Position numbers and translations under genes: made by a program | Assembly: GCA_027487575.1 (NCBI GenBank) | Contig: JAIYDJ010000008.1 | Coordinates: 1 to 64,000 of the forward strand | Direction: 5' to 3' | DNA length: 64,000 nucleotides | From: Rhodobacter sp. | Lineage (GTDB): Bacteria; Pseudomonadota; Alphaproteobacteria; Rhodobacterales; Rhodobacteraceae | Notes under the pieces: generated by a model | Database searches by the model: none | Seen by the model: the letters and a program-made list of their open reading frames with translations, nothing else | Told to the model about the DNA's origin: nothing | Part shown: one piece after another, positions 25,308-33,768 of the stretch | Position numbering within the stretch: position 1 is the first letter of the stretch | How the letters are laid out: each line of letters begins with the position of its first letter

Positions 25308-25741
25308 CCGACCCGTTGTCCAAGCGGCGGCTGAAGATGTGGATCCGGATACTGGGTGTGTCGCGGTCCGCCGAATCCACGCTGCGGGAATTTCTGCGGG
25401 TCAGGCACGGCACCACCCTGCCGCGGTTCGACGTGATGGCAGCACTTTACCGCCGCCGCGACGGCGTGACGATGAGCGAACTCAGCCGCATGCTGCTGGT
25501 GTCGAACGGCAACGCGACAACCGTGGTCGACCGGCTGGAACAGACGGGCCTTGTGCGCCGGACGCCGTCGGAATCGGACCGCCGCACCGTCTTTGTCGCG
25601 CTGACCCCCGAAGGCATCGCGCAATTCGAAACGCTGGCGGCCGATCACGAGGCTGAAGTGTCGCGCCTGTTCGAACGGCTGTCCGAAGCCGATCTTGATA
25701 CGATGACCGATATCCTCAAACGCATGGTGGCCGTGGGATGA
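25304..25741 (+). CDS. MarR-family transcriptional regulator of the aminobenzoyl-CoA cluster
   Basis: A 145-residue winged-helix protein starting at GTG within the SDR stop (GTGA). The DNA-binding region is [21 protein letters not shown] and the wing [16 protein letters not shown]. It is internal to the catabolic operon, the usual place for the autoregulated CoA-ester-sensing MarR members (BadR/PaaR-like behaviour). The palindrome at 22205-22220 is the best operator candidate. Confidence 0.9.
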   Translation: MTDPLSKRRLKMWIRILGVSRSAESTLREFLRVRHGTTLPRFDVMAALYRRRDGVTMSELSRMLLVSNGNATTVVDRLEQTGLVRRTPSESDRRTVFVALTPEGIAQFETLAADHEAEVSRLFERLSEADLDTMTDILKRMVAVG

Positions 25742-26550
25742 CCGAACTTGCCGGACTGAAACCCGAACACTTCCTGTGGGACGTGAAGGGCCGCATCGCG
25801 ACGATCCGGTTGAACCGGCCGGAACGCAAGAACCCGCTGACGTTTGAAAGCTATGCCGAGTTGCGCGACACCTTCCGCGCGCTGGTCTATGCGACGGACG
25901 TCGATGTGGTGGTGCTGGCGTCGAACGGCGGCAATTTCTGTTCGGGCGGCGATGTGCATGACATCATCGGTCCGCTGGTGGGCATGGAGATGAAGGAGCT
26001 TCTGGCCTTCACCCGGATGACGGGCGATCTGGTCAAGGCGATGATCGGATGCGGCAAACCGATCATCGCGGCGGTGGATGGCATCTGCGTGGGCGCGGGC
26101 GCGATCATGGCAATGGCCTCCGACCTGCGGCTGGCCACACCAGGGGCGAAATGCGCCTTCCTGTTCACGCGCGTCGGTCTTGCGGGCTGCGACATGGGGG
26201 CCTGCGCAATGCTGCCGCGCATCGTGGGGCAGGGGCGGGCGGCGGAACTGCTGTACACCGGCCGCATCCTGCGCGCCGAGGAGGGCGAGCGCTGGGGCTT
26301 CTGGAACACTTTGCACGCGCCCGACGCGCTGGACGACGCGGCGCTGACGCTGGCACGGCAACTGGCGGCGGGGCCGGTGTTTGCGCATGGGATCACCAAG
26401 ACGCAGCTTAATCAGGAATGGAACATGGGGCTGGAACAGGCGATCGAGGCCGAGGCGCAGGCGCAGGCGATCTGCATGCAGACCCGCGATTTCGAACGCG
26501 CCTACCGCGCGTTTGTCGCCAAGGAGACGCCGGTGTTTGCGGGGGATTGA
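25738..26550 (+). CDS. Crotonase-family protein lacking both hydratase glutamates
   Basis: A 270-residue crotonase-fold protein. The oxyanion loop is FCSGGDVHD (67-75). At the position of the first hydratase glutamate it has Ile123 ([12 protein letters not shown]) and the second glutamate is also absent. An Asp152 is present in GLAGCDMGA, the loop where some dehalogenases, dienoyl-CoA isomerases and ring hydrolases of this superfamily carry their catalytic Asp. Simple hydration is therefore doubtful, and hydrolytic ring opening or isomerisation is more plausible. It overlaps the MarR gene by 4 nt. It ends 58 nt before the acyl-CoA dehydrogenase. Confidence 0.85.
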   Translation: MTELAGLKPEHFLWDVKGRIATIRLNRPERKNPLTFESYAELRDTFRALVYATDVDVVVLASNGGNFCSGGDVHDIIGPLVGMEMKELLAFTRMTGDLVKAMIGCGKPIIAAVDGICVGAGAIMAMASDLRLATPGAKCAFLFTRVGLAGCDMGACAMLPRIVGQGRAAELLYTGRILRAEEGERWGFWNTLHAPDALDDAALTLARQLAAGPVFAHGITKTQLNQEWNMGLEQAIEAEAQAQAICMQTRDFERAYRAFVAKETPVFAGD

Positions 26551-26551
26551 C

Positions 26552-26570
26552 GATTTTTCTGCGAAAAATC
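26552..26570. promoter_or_regulatory. Inverted repeat GATTTTTC-TGC-GAAAAATC
   Basis: Perfect 8-bp AT-rich arms around 3 bp lie just behind the crotonase stop and 38 bp before the acyl-CoA dehydrogenase start. In this GC-rich context it stands out. It could be an operator for a secondary promoter or a weak attenuator; the loop is too short for a good RNA hairpin, which favours a DNA-binding site. Confidence 0.4.
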
Positions 26571-26608
26571 ACTACTGTGCCTTTGTCTGGCGCGCGAAAG
26601 AACCGAAC

Positions 26609-27745
26609 ATGACCGACCGCAGCTTTCTGCACTGGCCGTTTTTCGACCCCGGCCACCGCGATCTGGCCGACGCGCTGGATGTGTGGTGCGCGGCGCATCT
26701 GCCGGTCGATCACACGGATGTGGATGCCGCCTGCAGGGGTCTGGTGGCGATGCTGGGGCAGGGCGGGTGGCTGCGCCATTCGGGGGCGGCGTCCGGCGAA
26801 CGGCTGGACGTGCGCACCCTGTGCCTGATCCGCGAAACACTCGCGCGCCATGACGGGCTGGCCGATTTCGCATTCGCCATGCAGGGGCTTGGAATGGGGC
26901 CGATCAGCCTGTTCGGCACGCCCGAACAGCAGGACTGGCTGCGCAAAACCCGCGAAGGCACCGCCATTTCCGCCTTTGCGCTGACCGAACCCGGGTCCGG
27001 GTCCGACGTGGCGGCCACCGCGACTACGGCCACTCGGGTGCAGGGCGGCTGGCTGATCGAGGGCGAGAAGACCTGGATTTCCAATGGCGGCATTGCCGAT
27101 CTTTACATCCTGTTCGCCCGCACCGGCGAGGCGCCCGGCGCGCGCGGCCTGTCGGCCTTCCTGATGCCTGCGAACACCCCCGGTCTGGACATCACCGAGC
27201 GGTTGCAGGTCATCGCGCCGCATCCGTTGGCAAGTCTGCGGATGCAGGGCATGGTCCTGCCCGAATCTGCCTTGATCGGCACGCCCGGCGCGGGGTTCAA
27301 GATGGCGATGGCCGTTCTGGACGTGTTCCGGTCCACCGTGGGTGCGGCGGCGCTGGGCTTCGCCCGCCGGGCGCTGGATGAATCGCTGGCGCGGGTGAAG
27401 GCGCGGCAGATTCAGGGTCATGCGCTGGCGGAAATGCAACTGGTGCAGGGACATCTTGCCGACATGGCGCTGAAGATCGACGCCGCGGCCCTGCTGGTCT
27501 ATCGTGCCGCCTGGACCAAGGACAGCGGAGCGGAACGCGTGACACGGGAAGCCGCGATGGCAAAACTCTACGCGACAGAGGCCGCGCAAGAGGTGATCGA
27601 CATGGCCGTGCAACTGCATGGCGGCGACGGCGTGCGGCACGGGTCGGTCGTGGAAAGCCTGTACCGCGAAATCCGCGCCCTGCGCATCTACGAAGGCGCG
27701 TCCGACGTGCAGCGCGTGGTGATCGCGCGGTCGGTGCTGACATGA
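26609..27745 (+). CDS. Acyl-CoA dehydrogenase
   Basis: A 378-residue FAD-dependent acyl-CoA dehydrogenase. It has [21 protein letters not shown] (FAD/substrate loop, about 115-135), WISNGG, and a C-terminal [12 protein letters not shown] that is the family ending. [11 protein letters not shown] replaces the more usual GGxGY block, so the subfamily differs from short-chain dehydrogenases. It probably makes a double bond in the ring-opened or cyclohexene intermediate. ATGA overlap links it to the thioesterase; the 58-nt gap upstream is the only sizeable break in the plus-strand operon. Confidence 0.9.
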   Translation: MTDRSFLHWPFFDPGHRDLADALDVWCAAHLPVDHTDVDAACRGLVAMLGQGGWLRHSGAASGERLDVRTLCLIRETLARHDGLADFAFAMQGLGMGPISLFGTPEQQDWLRKTREGTAISAFALTEPGSGSDVAATATTATRVQGGWLIEGEKTWISNGGIADLYILFARTGEAPGARGLSAFLMPANTPGLDITERLQVIAPHPLASLRMQGMVLPESALIGTPGAGFKMAMAVLDVFRSTVGAAALGFARRALDESLARVKARQIQGHALAEMQLVQGHLADMALKIDAAALLVYRAAWTKDSGAERVTREAAMAKLYATEAAQEVIDMAVQLHGGDGVRHGSVVESLYREIRALRIYEGASDVQRVVIARSVLT

Positions 27746-28149
27746 GCTATGTCCGCCAGATCCGGGTCGAGTTCAATCACTGCGATCCGGCCGGGATCGT
27801 GTTCTATCCGCGGTATCTGGAGATGACCAACTCTGTCTGCGAGAATTTCTTTCGCGATGAGGTCGGCCATTCCTATGATGCCATGATGGCAGACCGCACG
27901 GGCGTGCCCACGGTCCGGCTGGAAGCCGATTTTCGCGCGCCGTCGCGGTTGGGTGACCTTCTGGACTGGCAACTGGTGATCGAGAAGATTGGCAGTTCTT
28001 CTGCCACTTTCCGCCTGACCGCGCAGTGCGGCGCGGAACTGCGCCTCGTGATCCGCAAGACGCTGGTCTGGCTTGGACCCGACCTGCGGGCATGCCGCTG
28101 GCCTGACAGCATCCGCGCAGGTCTGACCGCACATCTGGAGGCGTCATGA
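27742..28149 (+). CDS. Acyl-CoA thioesterase, 4-hydroxybenzoyl-CoA thioesterase (hotdog) family
   Basis: A 135-residue hotdog protein. The N-terminal signature is [18 protein letters not shown], with the Asp of the 4HBT active site at DPAG. Thioesterases in aromatic-CoA pathways release trapped or dead-end CoA esters to free CoA; that housekeeping role is the likely one here. Both ends overlap neighbouring genes by 4 nt (acyl-CoA dehydrogenase and RidA-like), so it belongs to the same operon. Confidence 0.9.
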   Translation: MSYVRQIRVEFNHCDPAGIVFYPRYLEMTNSVCENFFRDEVGHSYDAMMADRTGVPTVRLEADFRAPSRLGDLLDWQLVIEKIGSSSATFRLTAQCGAELRLVIRKTLVWLGPDLRACRWPDSIRAGLTAHLEAS

Positions 28150-28553
28150 CCGAACCCGTGCACGAGTTCCTGCACCCGTCGCACTGGAAACCCGCCGTCG
28201 GCTATGCCAATGGCGTGGCGGCGACCGGGCGGATGGTGTTCACCGGCGGCATCATCGGCTGGAACGCGAACCACGAATTCGAGACCGACGATTTCGTGGG
28301 CCAGGTCGAACAGACCCTGCGCAACATCGTGGCGGTGCTCGCCTGCGCGGGGGCGGGGCCGGAACATCTGGTGCGGCTGACGTGGTACGTCACCGACAAG
28401 CGCGCCTATCTGGAGTCGTTGCGCGATCTGGGCCGGGCCTATCGCACGGTGATCGGGCGGCACTTCCCCGCGATGGCGCTGGTGCAGGTGGTGGCGCTGG
28501 TCGAAGACCGCGCAAAGGTCGAGATCGAGGCGACGGCGGTCATCCCGGCCTGA
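28146..28553 (+). CDS. RidA/YjgF-family protein without the conserved arginine
   Basis: A 135-residue protein of the RidA fold, normally a trimer that hydrolyses enamines or imines. The sequence has VFTGGIIGWN near the N-terminus and the C-terminal block FPAMALVQVVALVEDRAKVEIEA. In deaminating RidA this block reads PAR and the arginine is essential; here it is PAM. It therefore belongs to a non-archetypal Rid subgroup whose activity is not established. Its place in an aminobenzoate operon suggests a part in releasing the amino group, which is inference. The stop lies 2 nt from the stop of the convergent CoA ligase. Confidence 0.9.
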   Translation: MTEPVHEFLHPSHWKPAVGYANGVAATGRMVFTGGIIGWNANHEFETDDFVGQVEQTLRNIVAVLACAGAGPEHLVRLTWYVTDKRAYLESLRDLGRAYRTVIGRHFPAMALVQVVALVEDRAKVEIEATAVIPA

Positions 28554-28555
28554 AC

Positions 28556-30184
28556 CTACTGCGCCCGCAGGCGGAACCGCTGGATCTTGCCGGTCTGCGT
28601 CTTGGGCAACGCGTCGACGAACACCACCCGGCGCGGATACTTGTAAGGCGCGATCACCGCCTTCACATGGTCCTGCAGCAGCTTGACCATCAGCGCGTCG
28701 CCGGTGTGCCCCGCCCCCAGCACCACATGCGCCTCGACGATCTGGCCCCGGTCTGCGTCCGCAGCACCAATCACCGCGCATTCCTGCACCGCCGCATGCG
28801 ACAGCAGCGCCGCCTCCACCTCGGGGCCCGCGATGTTGTAGCCCGCGCTGATGATCATGTCGTCCGACCGCGCGGCAAAGTGGAACCGGCCTTCGTCGTC
28901 CTGCCAGAAACTGTCTCCGGTCAGGTTCCAACCGTCGCTCACATAGGCCGCCTGCCGCGCGTCGGCCATATAGCGGCATCCCGTCGGCCCGCGCACCGCC
29001 AGACGCCCGACCTCGCCGCGCGGCACTTCGGCCATGTCGGGACCGACGATCCGCGCCTCGTACCCCGTGACGGGCCGTCCGGTGCAGCCCGGATGGTGGT
29101 CGTCGAACCGGTTGGTCAGGAAGATGTGCAGCATCTCTGTCGCGCCGATGCCATCCAGCATCGGCTTGCCGGTCCGGTCGATCCATTCCTGATAAACCGG
29201 GGCGGGCAGCGTCTCACCCGCGCTGACCGCCGCGCGCAGGGAGGACAGATCGGCCCCCTCGGCCATCGCCCGCAGCATCACCCGATAGGCAGTCGGGGCG
29301 GTGAAACAGACCGTCGCCCGATGCTCTTCGATGATCTCGATCATGTTCTGCGGGCTGGCCTGTTCCAGCAGCGCTGCCGCCGCGCCGAACCGCAGCGGAA
29401 ACACCGCCAGCCCGCCCAGCCCGAAGGTGAATGCAAGGGGTGGCGAGCCGACGAACACATCCTCGGGCGTGACACCCAGCACTTCCTTGGCATAGCCATC
29501 CGCGATGATCAGCAAATCGCGGTGAAAGTGCATCGTGGCCTTGGGTTCACCGGTCGTCCCCGAGGTGAAGCCCAGCAGCGCCACGTCATCGCGGCCCGTG
29601 GGCGGCGGGTCGAACCGCACCGATTTGCGCAAGGCGATCCGGTCCAGTTCGGCATCGTGGTTCGCCGTGCCGTCAAAGCCGACGACACAGGACAGAAACC
29701 GGCTGTGCTTCTGGCAGGCAACCAGTTCTTCCATCAGCCGCGTGTCGCACAGGGCGTGGGTGATTTCGGCCTTGTCGACGATCGCCGTCAACTCGCCCGC
29801 CCGCAGCATCGGCATCGTGTTGACGACCACCGCCCCGGCCTTGGTCGCGGCCAGCCAGCAGGCCACCATCGCGGGGTTGTTGGCCGACCGGATCAGGACC
29901 CGGTTGCCCGGCTTCACCCCGTAATCCGTCACCAGCGCATGCGCGATGCGGTTCGACCAGTCGGACAGCTCCTTGTAGGTGCGTGACCTGCCATTGCCGA
30001 TCAGCGCCGTGTGATCACCAAAACCCCGTTCGACCATACGGTCGCTCAGTTCGACGCCGACATTCAGCCAATCCGGATAGGCGTGGCCGCCCTGCAGAAG
30101 GTCGGGCCACTGGTCCTGCGGGGGCAGGTTGTCGCGCGTGAAGCTGTCGGTGTGTCCACTGGGACCAAGAGGAAGAAAGGGCAT
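28556..30184 (-). CDS. 2-aminobenzoate/benzoate-CoA ligase family protein
   Basis: A 542-residue adenylate-forming ligase. The P-loop-like motif is FTSGTTGEPKATM, the A8 region GWNLTGDSFWQD, and the catalytic lysine is in TGKIQRFRLR near the C-terminus. It resembles benzoate-CoA and 2-aminobenzoate-CoA ligases. In this cluster it would activate free anthranilate to 2-aminobenzoyl-CoA. The start is MPFLPLGPSG, whose ATG follows GGGAGG by about 6 nt; a longer frame upstream lacks such a site. The gene is convergent with the RidA-like gene and has its own promoter. Confidence 0.88.
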   Translation of the reverse strand: MPFLPLGPSGHTDSFTRDNLPPQDQWPDLLQGGHAYPDWLNVGVELSDRMVERGFGDHTALIGNGRSRTYKELSDWSNRIAHALVTDYGVKPGNRVLIRSANNPAMVACWLAATKAGAVVVNTMPMLRAGELTAIVDKAEITHALCDTRLMEELVACQKHSRFLSCVVGFDGTANHDAELDRIALRKSVRFDPPPTGRDDVALLGFTSGTTGEPKATMHFHRDLLIIADGYAKEVLGVTPEDVFVGSPPLAFTFGLGGLAVFPLRFGAAAALLEQASPQNMIEIIEEHRATVCFTAPTAYRVMLRAMAEGADLSSLRAAVSAGETLPAPVYQEWIDRTGKPMLDGIGATEMLHIFLTNRFDDHHPGCTGRPVTGYEARIVGPDMAEVPRGEVGRLAVRGPTGCRYMADARQAAYVSDGWNLTGDSFWQDDEGRFHFAARSDDMIISAGYNIAGPEVEAALLSHAAVQECAVIGAADADRGQIVEAHVVLGAGHTGDALMVKLLQDHVKAVIAPYKYPRRVVFVDALPKTQTGKIQRFRLRAQ

Positions 30185-30375
30185 CGGGGCCTCCCGGAGG
30201 TCATCTGGAAACGTGTCGAGGATCAGCCTTTTCGATCCGGTACACGCGCTATCGCAACGTGGAGGAAACGGCCTGAACCTGACGCCGTGCCACGGCACAA
30301 CCTGACGTACCACCGGGGTCCCCGACATGTCCAGCACCAGAAATCCCGCGCAGCAGCCCGTCGAACCTGGAAGGC

Positions 30376-30404
30376 TTGACAGCTTTTGGATCGTTCCATA
30401 AAAG
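30376..30404 (+). promoter_or_regulatory. Candidate promoter with embedded LacI-type operator
   Basis: TTGACA (30376-30381) and TAAAAG (30399-30404) are 17 bp apart, a plausible sigma-70 promoter about 30 bp before the dehydrogenase start. The spacer holds TGGATCGTTCCA (30387-30398), a quasi-palindrome with the central CG typical of LacI-family operators. A LacI gene ends the long downstream gene run (46478-47497) and is the obvious candidate. The elements are seen; the regulatory link is inferred. Confidence 0.5.
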
Positions 30405-30434
30405 GAGTCTCAGGGATGCGATGCGGGGGAAATC

Positions 30435-31436
30435 ATGCGTTGGGGGCTCGTGGGAGCAAGCACGATAGCGGCAGAGCATATGGTCGGCGCGCTGCGCGGC
30501 GGGGGGCAGGACGTGCATGTGGTTCAAAGCGCCACGGCGGCACGCGCAAGCCGGTTTGCATCGGACTTCGGCATTACCGCCCATGAAACCGATCTGGCGG
30601 CAGTGATCTCGGACGCCGACATCGGGGCGGTCTACATCTCGTCCACCAATGAAAAGCACCACGGGCAGGCGCTTGCGGCCATCGCGGCGGGCAAGCATGT
30701 GCTGTGCGAAAAGCCGCTGGCGATGACGGTGGCCGAGGCCGCAGAAATGGTCGCTGCCGCATCTGCGCAGGGCGTGGTCTTTGCCACAAACCATCACCTG
30801 CGCTGTTCGGGCAGCCACCGGGCGGTCCGCGACCTGATCACGTCCGGCCGCATCGGGCGGGTGCTGTCGGTGCGGCTGTTTCATGCCGTCCACCTTCCCG
30901 GCCATCTGCAGGGCTGGCGCATCGACAGCCCCGAGGCGGGCGGCGGCGTGATTCCCGACATCACCGTGCATGATGCCGATGTGGCGCGGTTTCTGACGGG
31001 CGAAGACCCGGTGTCGGTCGTGGCCGAAATGGTGTCGTCGGGCATGGGCAAGGGGGTGGAAGACAGCGTGATGTCGGTCTGGACCCTGCCTTCGGGTGCG
31101 ATGGTCATGGCACATGAAAGCTTTACCCATGCCTTCGCCGGATCGGGGCTGGAGGTGCATGGCACCGAAGGCTCGATCTTCGCGCAGGGTGTGATGACGC
31201 AACAACCGGTGGGCGACGTGGCGCTGGTGACCGCCAGCGGGCGCGAGTCCGTGCCCTTTGCGACGCATAACCTGTACGGGCAGGCGGTGGCCGATTTCCT
31301 GTCCGCCGTCGCAGGCCGTGGCCGTCCGGCAGCGGATGGGCGCGACGGGATCGCCTCGCTGGCCGTGGCGCTGGCGGTGCGCCGGGCCGCGCAGACGGGC
31401 GTGCGGCAGATGGTGGATTACGGGGGAACGGTATGA
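30435..31436 (+). CDS. Gfo/Idh/MocA-family NAD(P)-dependent oxidoreductase
   Basis: A 333-residue Rossmann-fold dehydrogenase that starts MRWGLVGASTIA. The typical family motif CEKPLAMT appears near residue 95, and the C-terminal alpha/beta domain follows. Members oxidise or reduce sugars, inositols or related cyclic polyols. It is the first gene of the plus-strand run that also encodes a sugar importer, so a sugar-like substrate fits. It overlaps the CoA-transferase by 4 nt. Confidence 0.88.
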   Translation: MRWGLVGASTIAAEHMVGALRGGGQDVHVVQSATAARASRFASDFGITAHETDLAAVISDADIGAVYISSTNEKHHGQALAAIAAGKHVLCEKPLAMTVAEAAEMVAAASAQGVVFATNHHLRCSGSHRAVRDLITSGRIGRVLSVRLFHAVHLPGHLQGWRIDSPEAGGGVIPDITVHDADVARFLTGEDPVSVVAEMVSSGMGKGVEDSVMSVWTLPSGAMVMAHESFTHAFAGSGLEVHGTEGSIFAQGVMTQQPVGDVALVTASGRESVPFATHNLYGQAVADFLSAVAGRGRPAADGRDGIASLAVALAVRRAAQTGVRQMVDYGGTV

Positions 31437-33004
31437 CGAAACTGGTTTCCCCAGCCGAGGCCGTGGCGCGCATCAAGGATCGCGCGGTGGTCACCGTGTC
31501 TTCGTCCTCGGCGCTTGGCTGCCCCGATCTGGTGCTGAAGGCGCTGGGGGAACGGTTTCGTCAGACGGGCCATCCACGCGCGCTGACCATGCTGCACCCG
31601 ATTGCGGCGGGAGACATGTACGGCGTCAAGGGAATCGACTGGATCGCACAGGACGGGCTTCTGGAACGGGTTCTGGCGGGGTCCTACCCGTCGGGCTCGT
31701 CCAACCTGCCGATGCCCGAGATCTGGAAGATGGTCGTGGAAGACCGGATCGCCGCCTACAACGTGCCCTCCGGCATCCTGTTCGACATGCACCGCGAGGC
31801 GGCGGCCCGGCGGCCGGGCGTGTTGACCAAGGTGGGTCTGCAGACCTTTGTCGATCCGGTCCGCGAAGGCTGTGCCATGAACGCCCGCGCCGCCGCCGCG
31901 CCGATTGTCCGCCGGGTGGAGTTTGGCGGCGAGACGTGGCTGCATTTTCCCAACATCGCACCCGATGTCTGCATCTTGCGCGCCACCACGGCGGATGAGC
32001 GGGGAAACCTGACCTATGAACACGAGGGCGCCTATCTGGGCGGGCTTGAACAGGCGATTGCGACCCGCACCAACGGCGGGGTGGTGATCGCGCAGGTTTC
32101 CCGCATGACGGCGAAAGGGTCTTTGCGCCCCCATGACGTGCGGGTGCCGGGGCATCTGGTGGATGTCGTGGTTGTGGACCCCGACCAGAAGCAGACCTGC
32201 GAGACGCCCTACGATCCGGCGATTTCGGGGCAGGTCATCCGCCCGTGGTCCAGCTTTTCGCTGGCCGAGCACGGGGTGGAAAAGGTCATCGCCCGCCGCG
32301 CCGCACAGGAGTTGCGGGCGGGGATGACGGCGAATCTCGGCTTCGGGATTTCTGCGATGGTGCCGCGTGTGCTGCTGGAGGAAGGTCACCCCGAGGCGGT
32401 GACCTGGGCCATCGAACAGGGCGCGGTGGGGGGCATGCCGTTGACTGGCTTTGCCTTCGGCTGCGCGTCCAATGCCGATGCCTATGTGCCCAGCCCGCAG
32501 CAGTTCATCTATTTTCAGGGGGCGGGGTTCGACATGGCCTTCCTGTCCTTCATGGAGGTGGATGTCGAAGGCAATGTCAACGTCTCCAAACTCGGGAAAA
32601 AGCCTTACCTGACAGCCGGTTGCGGCGGGTTTGTCGATATCACCGCGCATGCGCGCAAGATCGTGTTTTCCGGCTGGTTCGAGGCGGGCGCACAGGTGGA
32701 GCTGACGGCGACCGGCCTGCGCGTGGCCGCACCGGGCAAGTTCGCCAAGATGGTGCAGGCGGTGGAGCATGTCACCTTTTCCGGCGCACGGGCGCGGGAA
32801 CAGGGGCAGGAGGTGTTGTATGTCACCGAACGCTGCGTGATCCGGCTGACGGACGCGGGGCTGGTGGCGACCGAAATCATGCCGGGAATCGACCCGGCGC
32901 GCGACATCGTCGCAGCCAGTGGGGGCCGGGTGGCGGTGGCAGAGAACGCAACGGTGATGCCGCTGTCGCTGCTGATCGAAGGGCCGATGGGGTGGCAACC
33001 ATGA
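31433..33004 (+). CDS. Family I CoA-transferase (propionate/acetate CoA-transferase, YdiF type)
   Basis: A 523-residue protein with fused alpha and beta CoA-transferase halves. The second half has LRAGMTANLGFGISAMVPR and AIEQGAVGGMPLTGFAFG, where the glutamate of the EQGAVGG motif is the expected catalytic residue. It would move CoA between acetyl- or succinyl-CoA and a short organic acid. It overlaps the genes on both sides by 4 nt, so a carboxylic acid is activated here before or during crotonase action. Confidence 0.88.
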   Translation: MTKLVSPAEAVARIKDRAVVTVSSSSALGCPDLVLKALGERFRQTGHPRALTMLHPIAAGDMYGVKGIDWIAQDGLLERVLAGSYPSGSSNLPMPEIWKMVVEDRIAAYNVPSGILFDMHREAAARRPGVLTKVGLQTFVDPVREGCAMNARAAAAPIVRRVEFGGETWLHFPNIAPDVCILRATTADERGNLTYEHEGAYLGGLEQAIATRTNGGVVIAQVSRMTAKGSLRPHDVRVPGHLVDVVVVDPDQKQTCETPYDPAISGQVIRPWSSFSLAEHGVEKVIARRAAQELRAGMTANLGFGISAMVPRVLLEEGHPEAVTWAIEQGAVGGMPLTGFAFGCASNADAYVPSPQQFIYFQGAGFDMAFLSFMEVDVEGNVNVSKLGKKPYLTAGCGGFVDITAHARKIVFSGWFEAGAQVELTATGLRVAAPGKFAKMVQAVEHVTFSGARAREQGQEVLYVTERCVIRLTDAGLVATEIMPGIDPARDIVAASGGRVAVAENATVMPLSLLIEGPMGWQP

Positions 33005-33768
33005 GCGGGGTACGCCTGAACATCGCGGGGGGCGTGGCCGAGTTGCGGCTGGACAACCCGGCCAAACTGAACTGCTTTACCGTCGACATGCTGGCGCAGA
33101 TGGCCGGGCATCTGGAGGTGGTCGAGGGGCGCGCCGAGGTGCGGGCGGTTGTTCTGACCGGGGAAGGTGATCGTGCCTTCTGTTCGGGCGCGGACATTCA
33201 CGCGTGGGCAGGACTGTCGCCGACCGAGTTTGCGCGGGACTGGGTGCGGGGCGGGCATCGCCTGTTCGACAGGCTGGCCCGCCTGTCGAAACCGACGGTT
33301 GCAGCGCTGAATGGCCACGCCTTTGGCGGCGGTCTGGAACTGGCGGCGGCCTGCGACATCCGCGTGATGGTGCCGGGGGCGACGATTGCGCTGCCCGAGG
33401 CCGGGGTCGGGATTGTGCCAGGCTGGTCGGGCACGCAGCGGCTTCGGCGCCTGATGCCCGAGGCGATGATCAAGGAAATGGCCCTGTTCGGTCGGCGGGT
33501 CGCGGCAGATCGGGCACTGGCCTGCGGCTTTGTGGCCGAGGTGGCCGCGGATGCGCGGGCGGCGGCTCATGCCATTGCGGGCGGCGTCGCCGGGCTGTCG
33601 CCGCGTGCGGTCGAGATTGCCAAGGCGATGATCCATGCCGGAGCGGGCGAAGATCAGGCCGCGATGATCGAGGCGCTGGGATCGGCGGCGATTGCCGCGA
33701 CGGCGGACAAGGCCGAAGGCGTCGCCGCCTTCCGCGCAAAGCGAAAACCAGAATTTCCGGGGACCTGA
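33001..33768 (+). CDS. Enoyl-CoA hydratase/isomerase family protein
   Basis: A 255-residue crotonase with both hydratase glutamates in context: FGGGLELAAACD and LPEAGVGIVPGWSGTQRL. The oxyanion loop is FCSGADIHAW. It lies between the CoA-transferase (ATGA overlap) and the aldehyde dehydrogenase (TGATG overlap). The set CoA-transferase, crotonase and aldehyde dehydrogenase suggests processing of a short CoA ester; the substrate is unknown. Confidence 0.9.
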   Translation: MSGVRLNIAGGVAELRLDNPAKLNCFTVDMLAQMAGHLEVVEGRAEVRAVVLTGEGDRAFCSGADIHAWAGLSPTEFARDWVRGGHRLFDRLARLSKPTVAALNGHAFGGGLELAAACDIRVMVPGATIALPEAGVGIVPGWSGTQRLRRLMPEAMIKEMALFGRRVAADRALACGFVAEVAADARAAAHAIAGGVAGLSPRAVEIAKAMIHAGAGEDQAAMIEALGSAAIAATADKAEGVAAFRAKRKPEFPGT

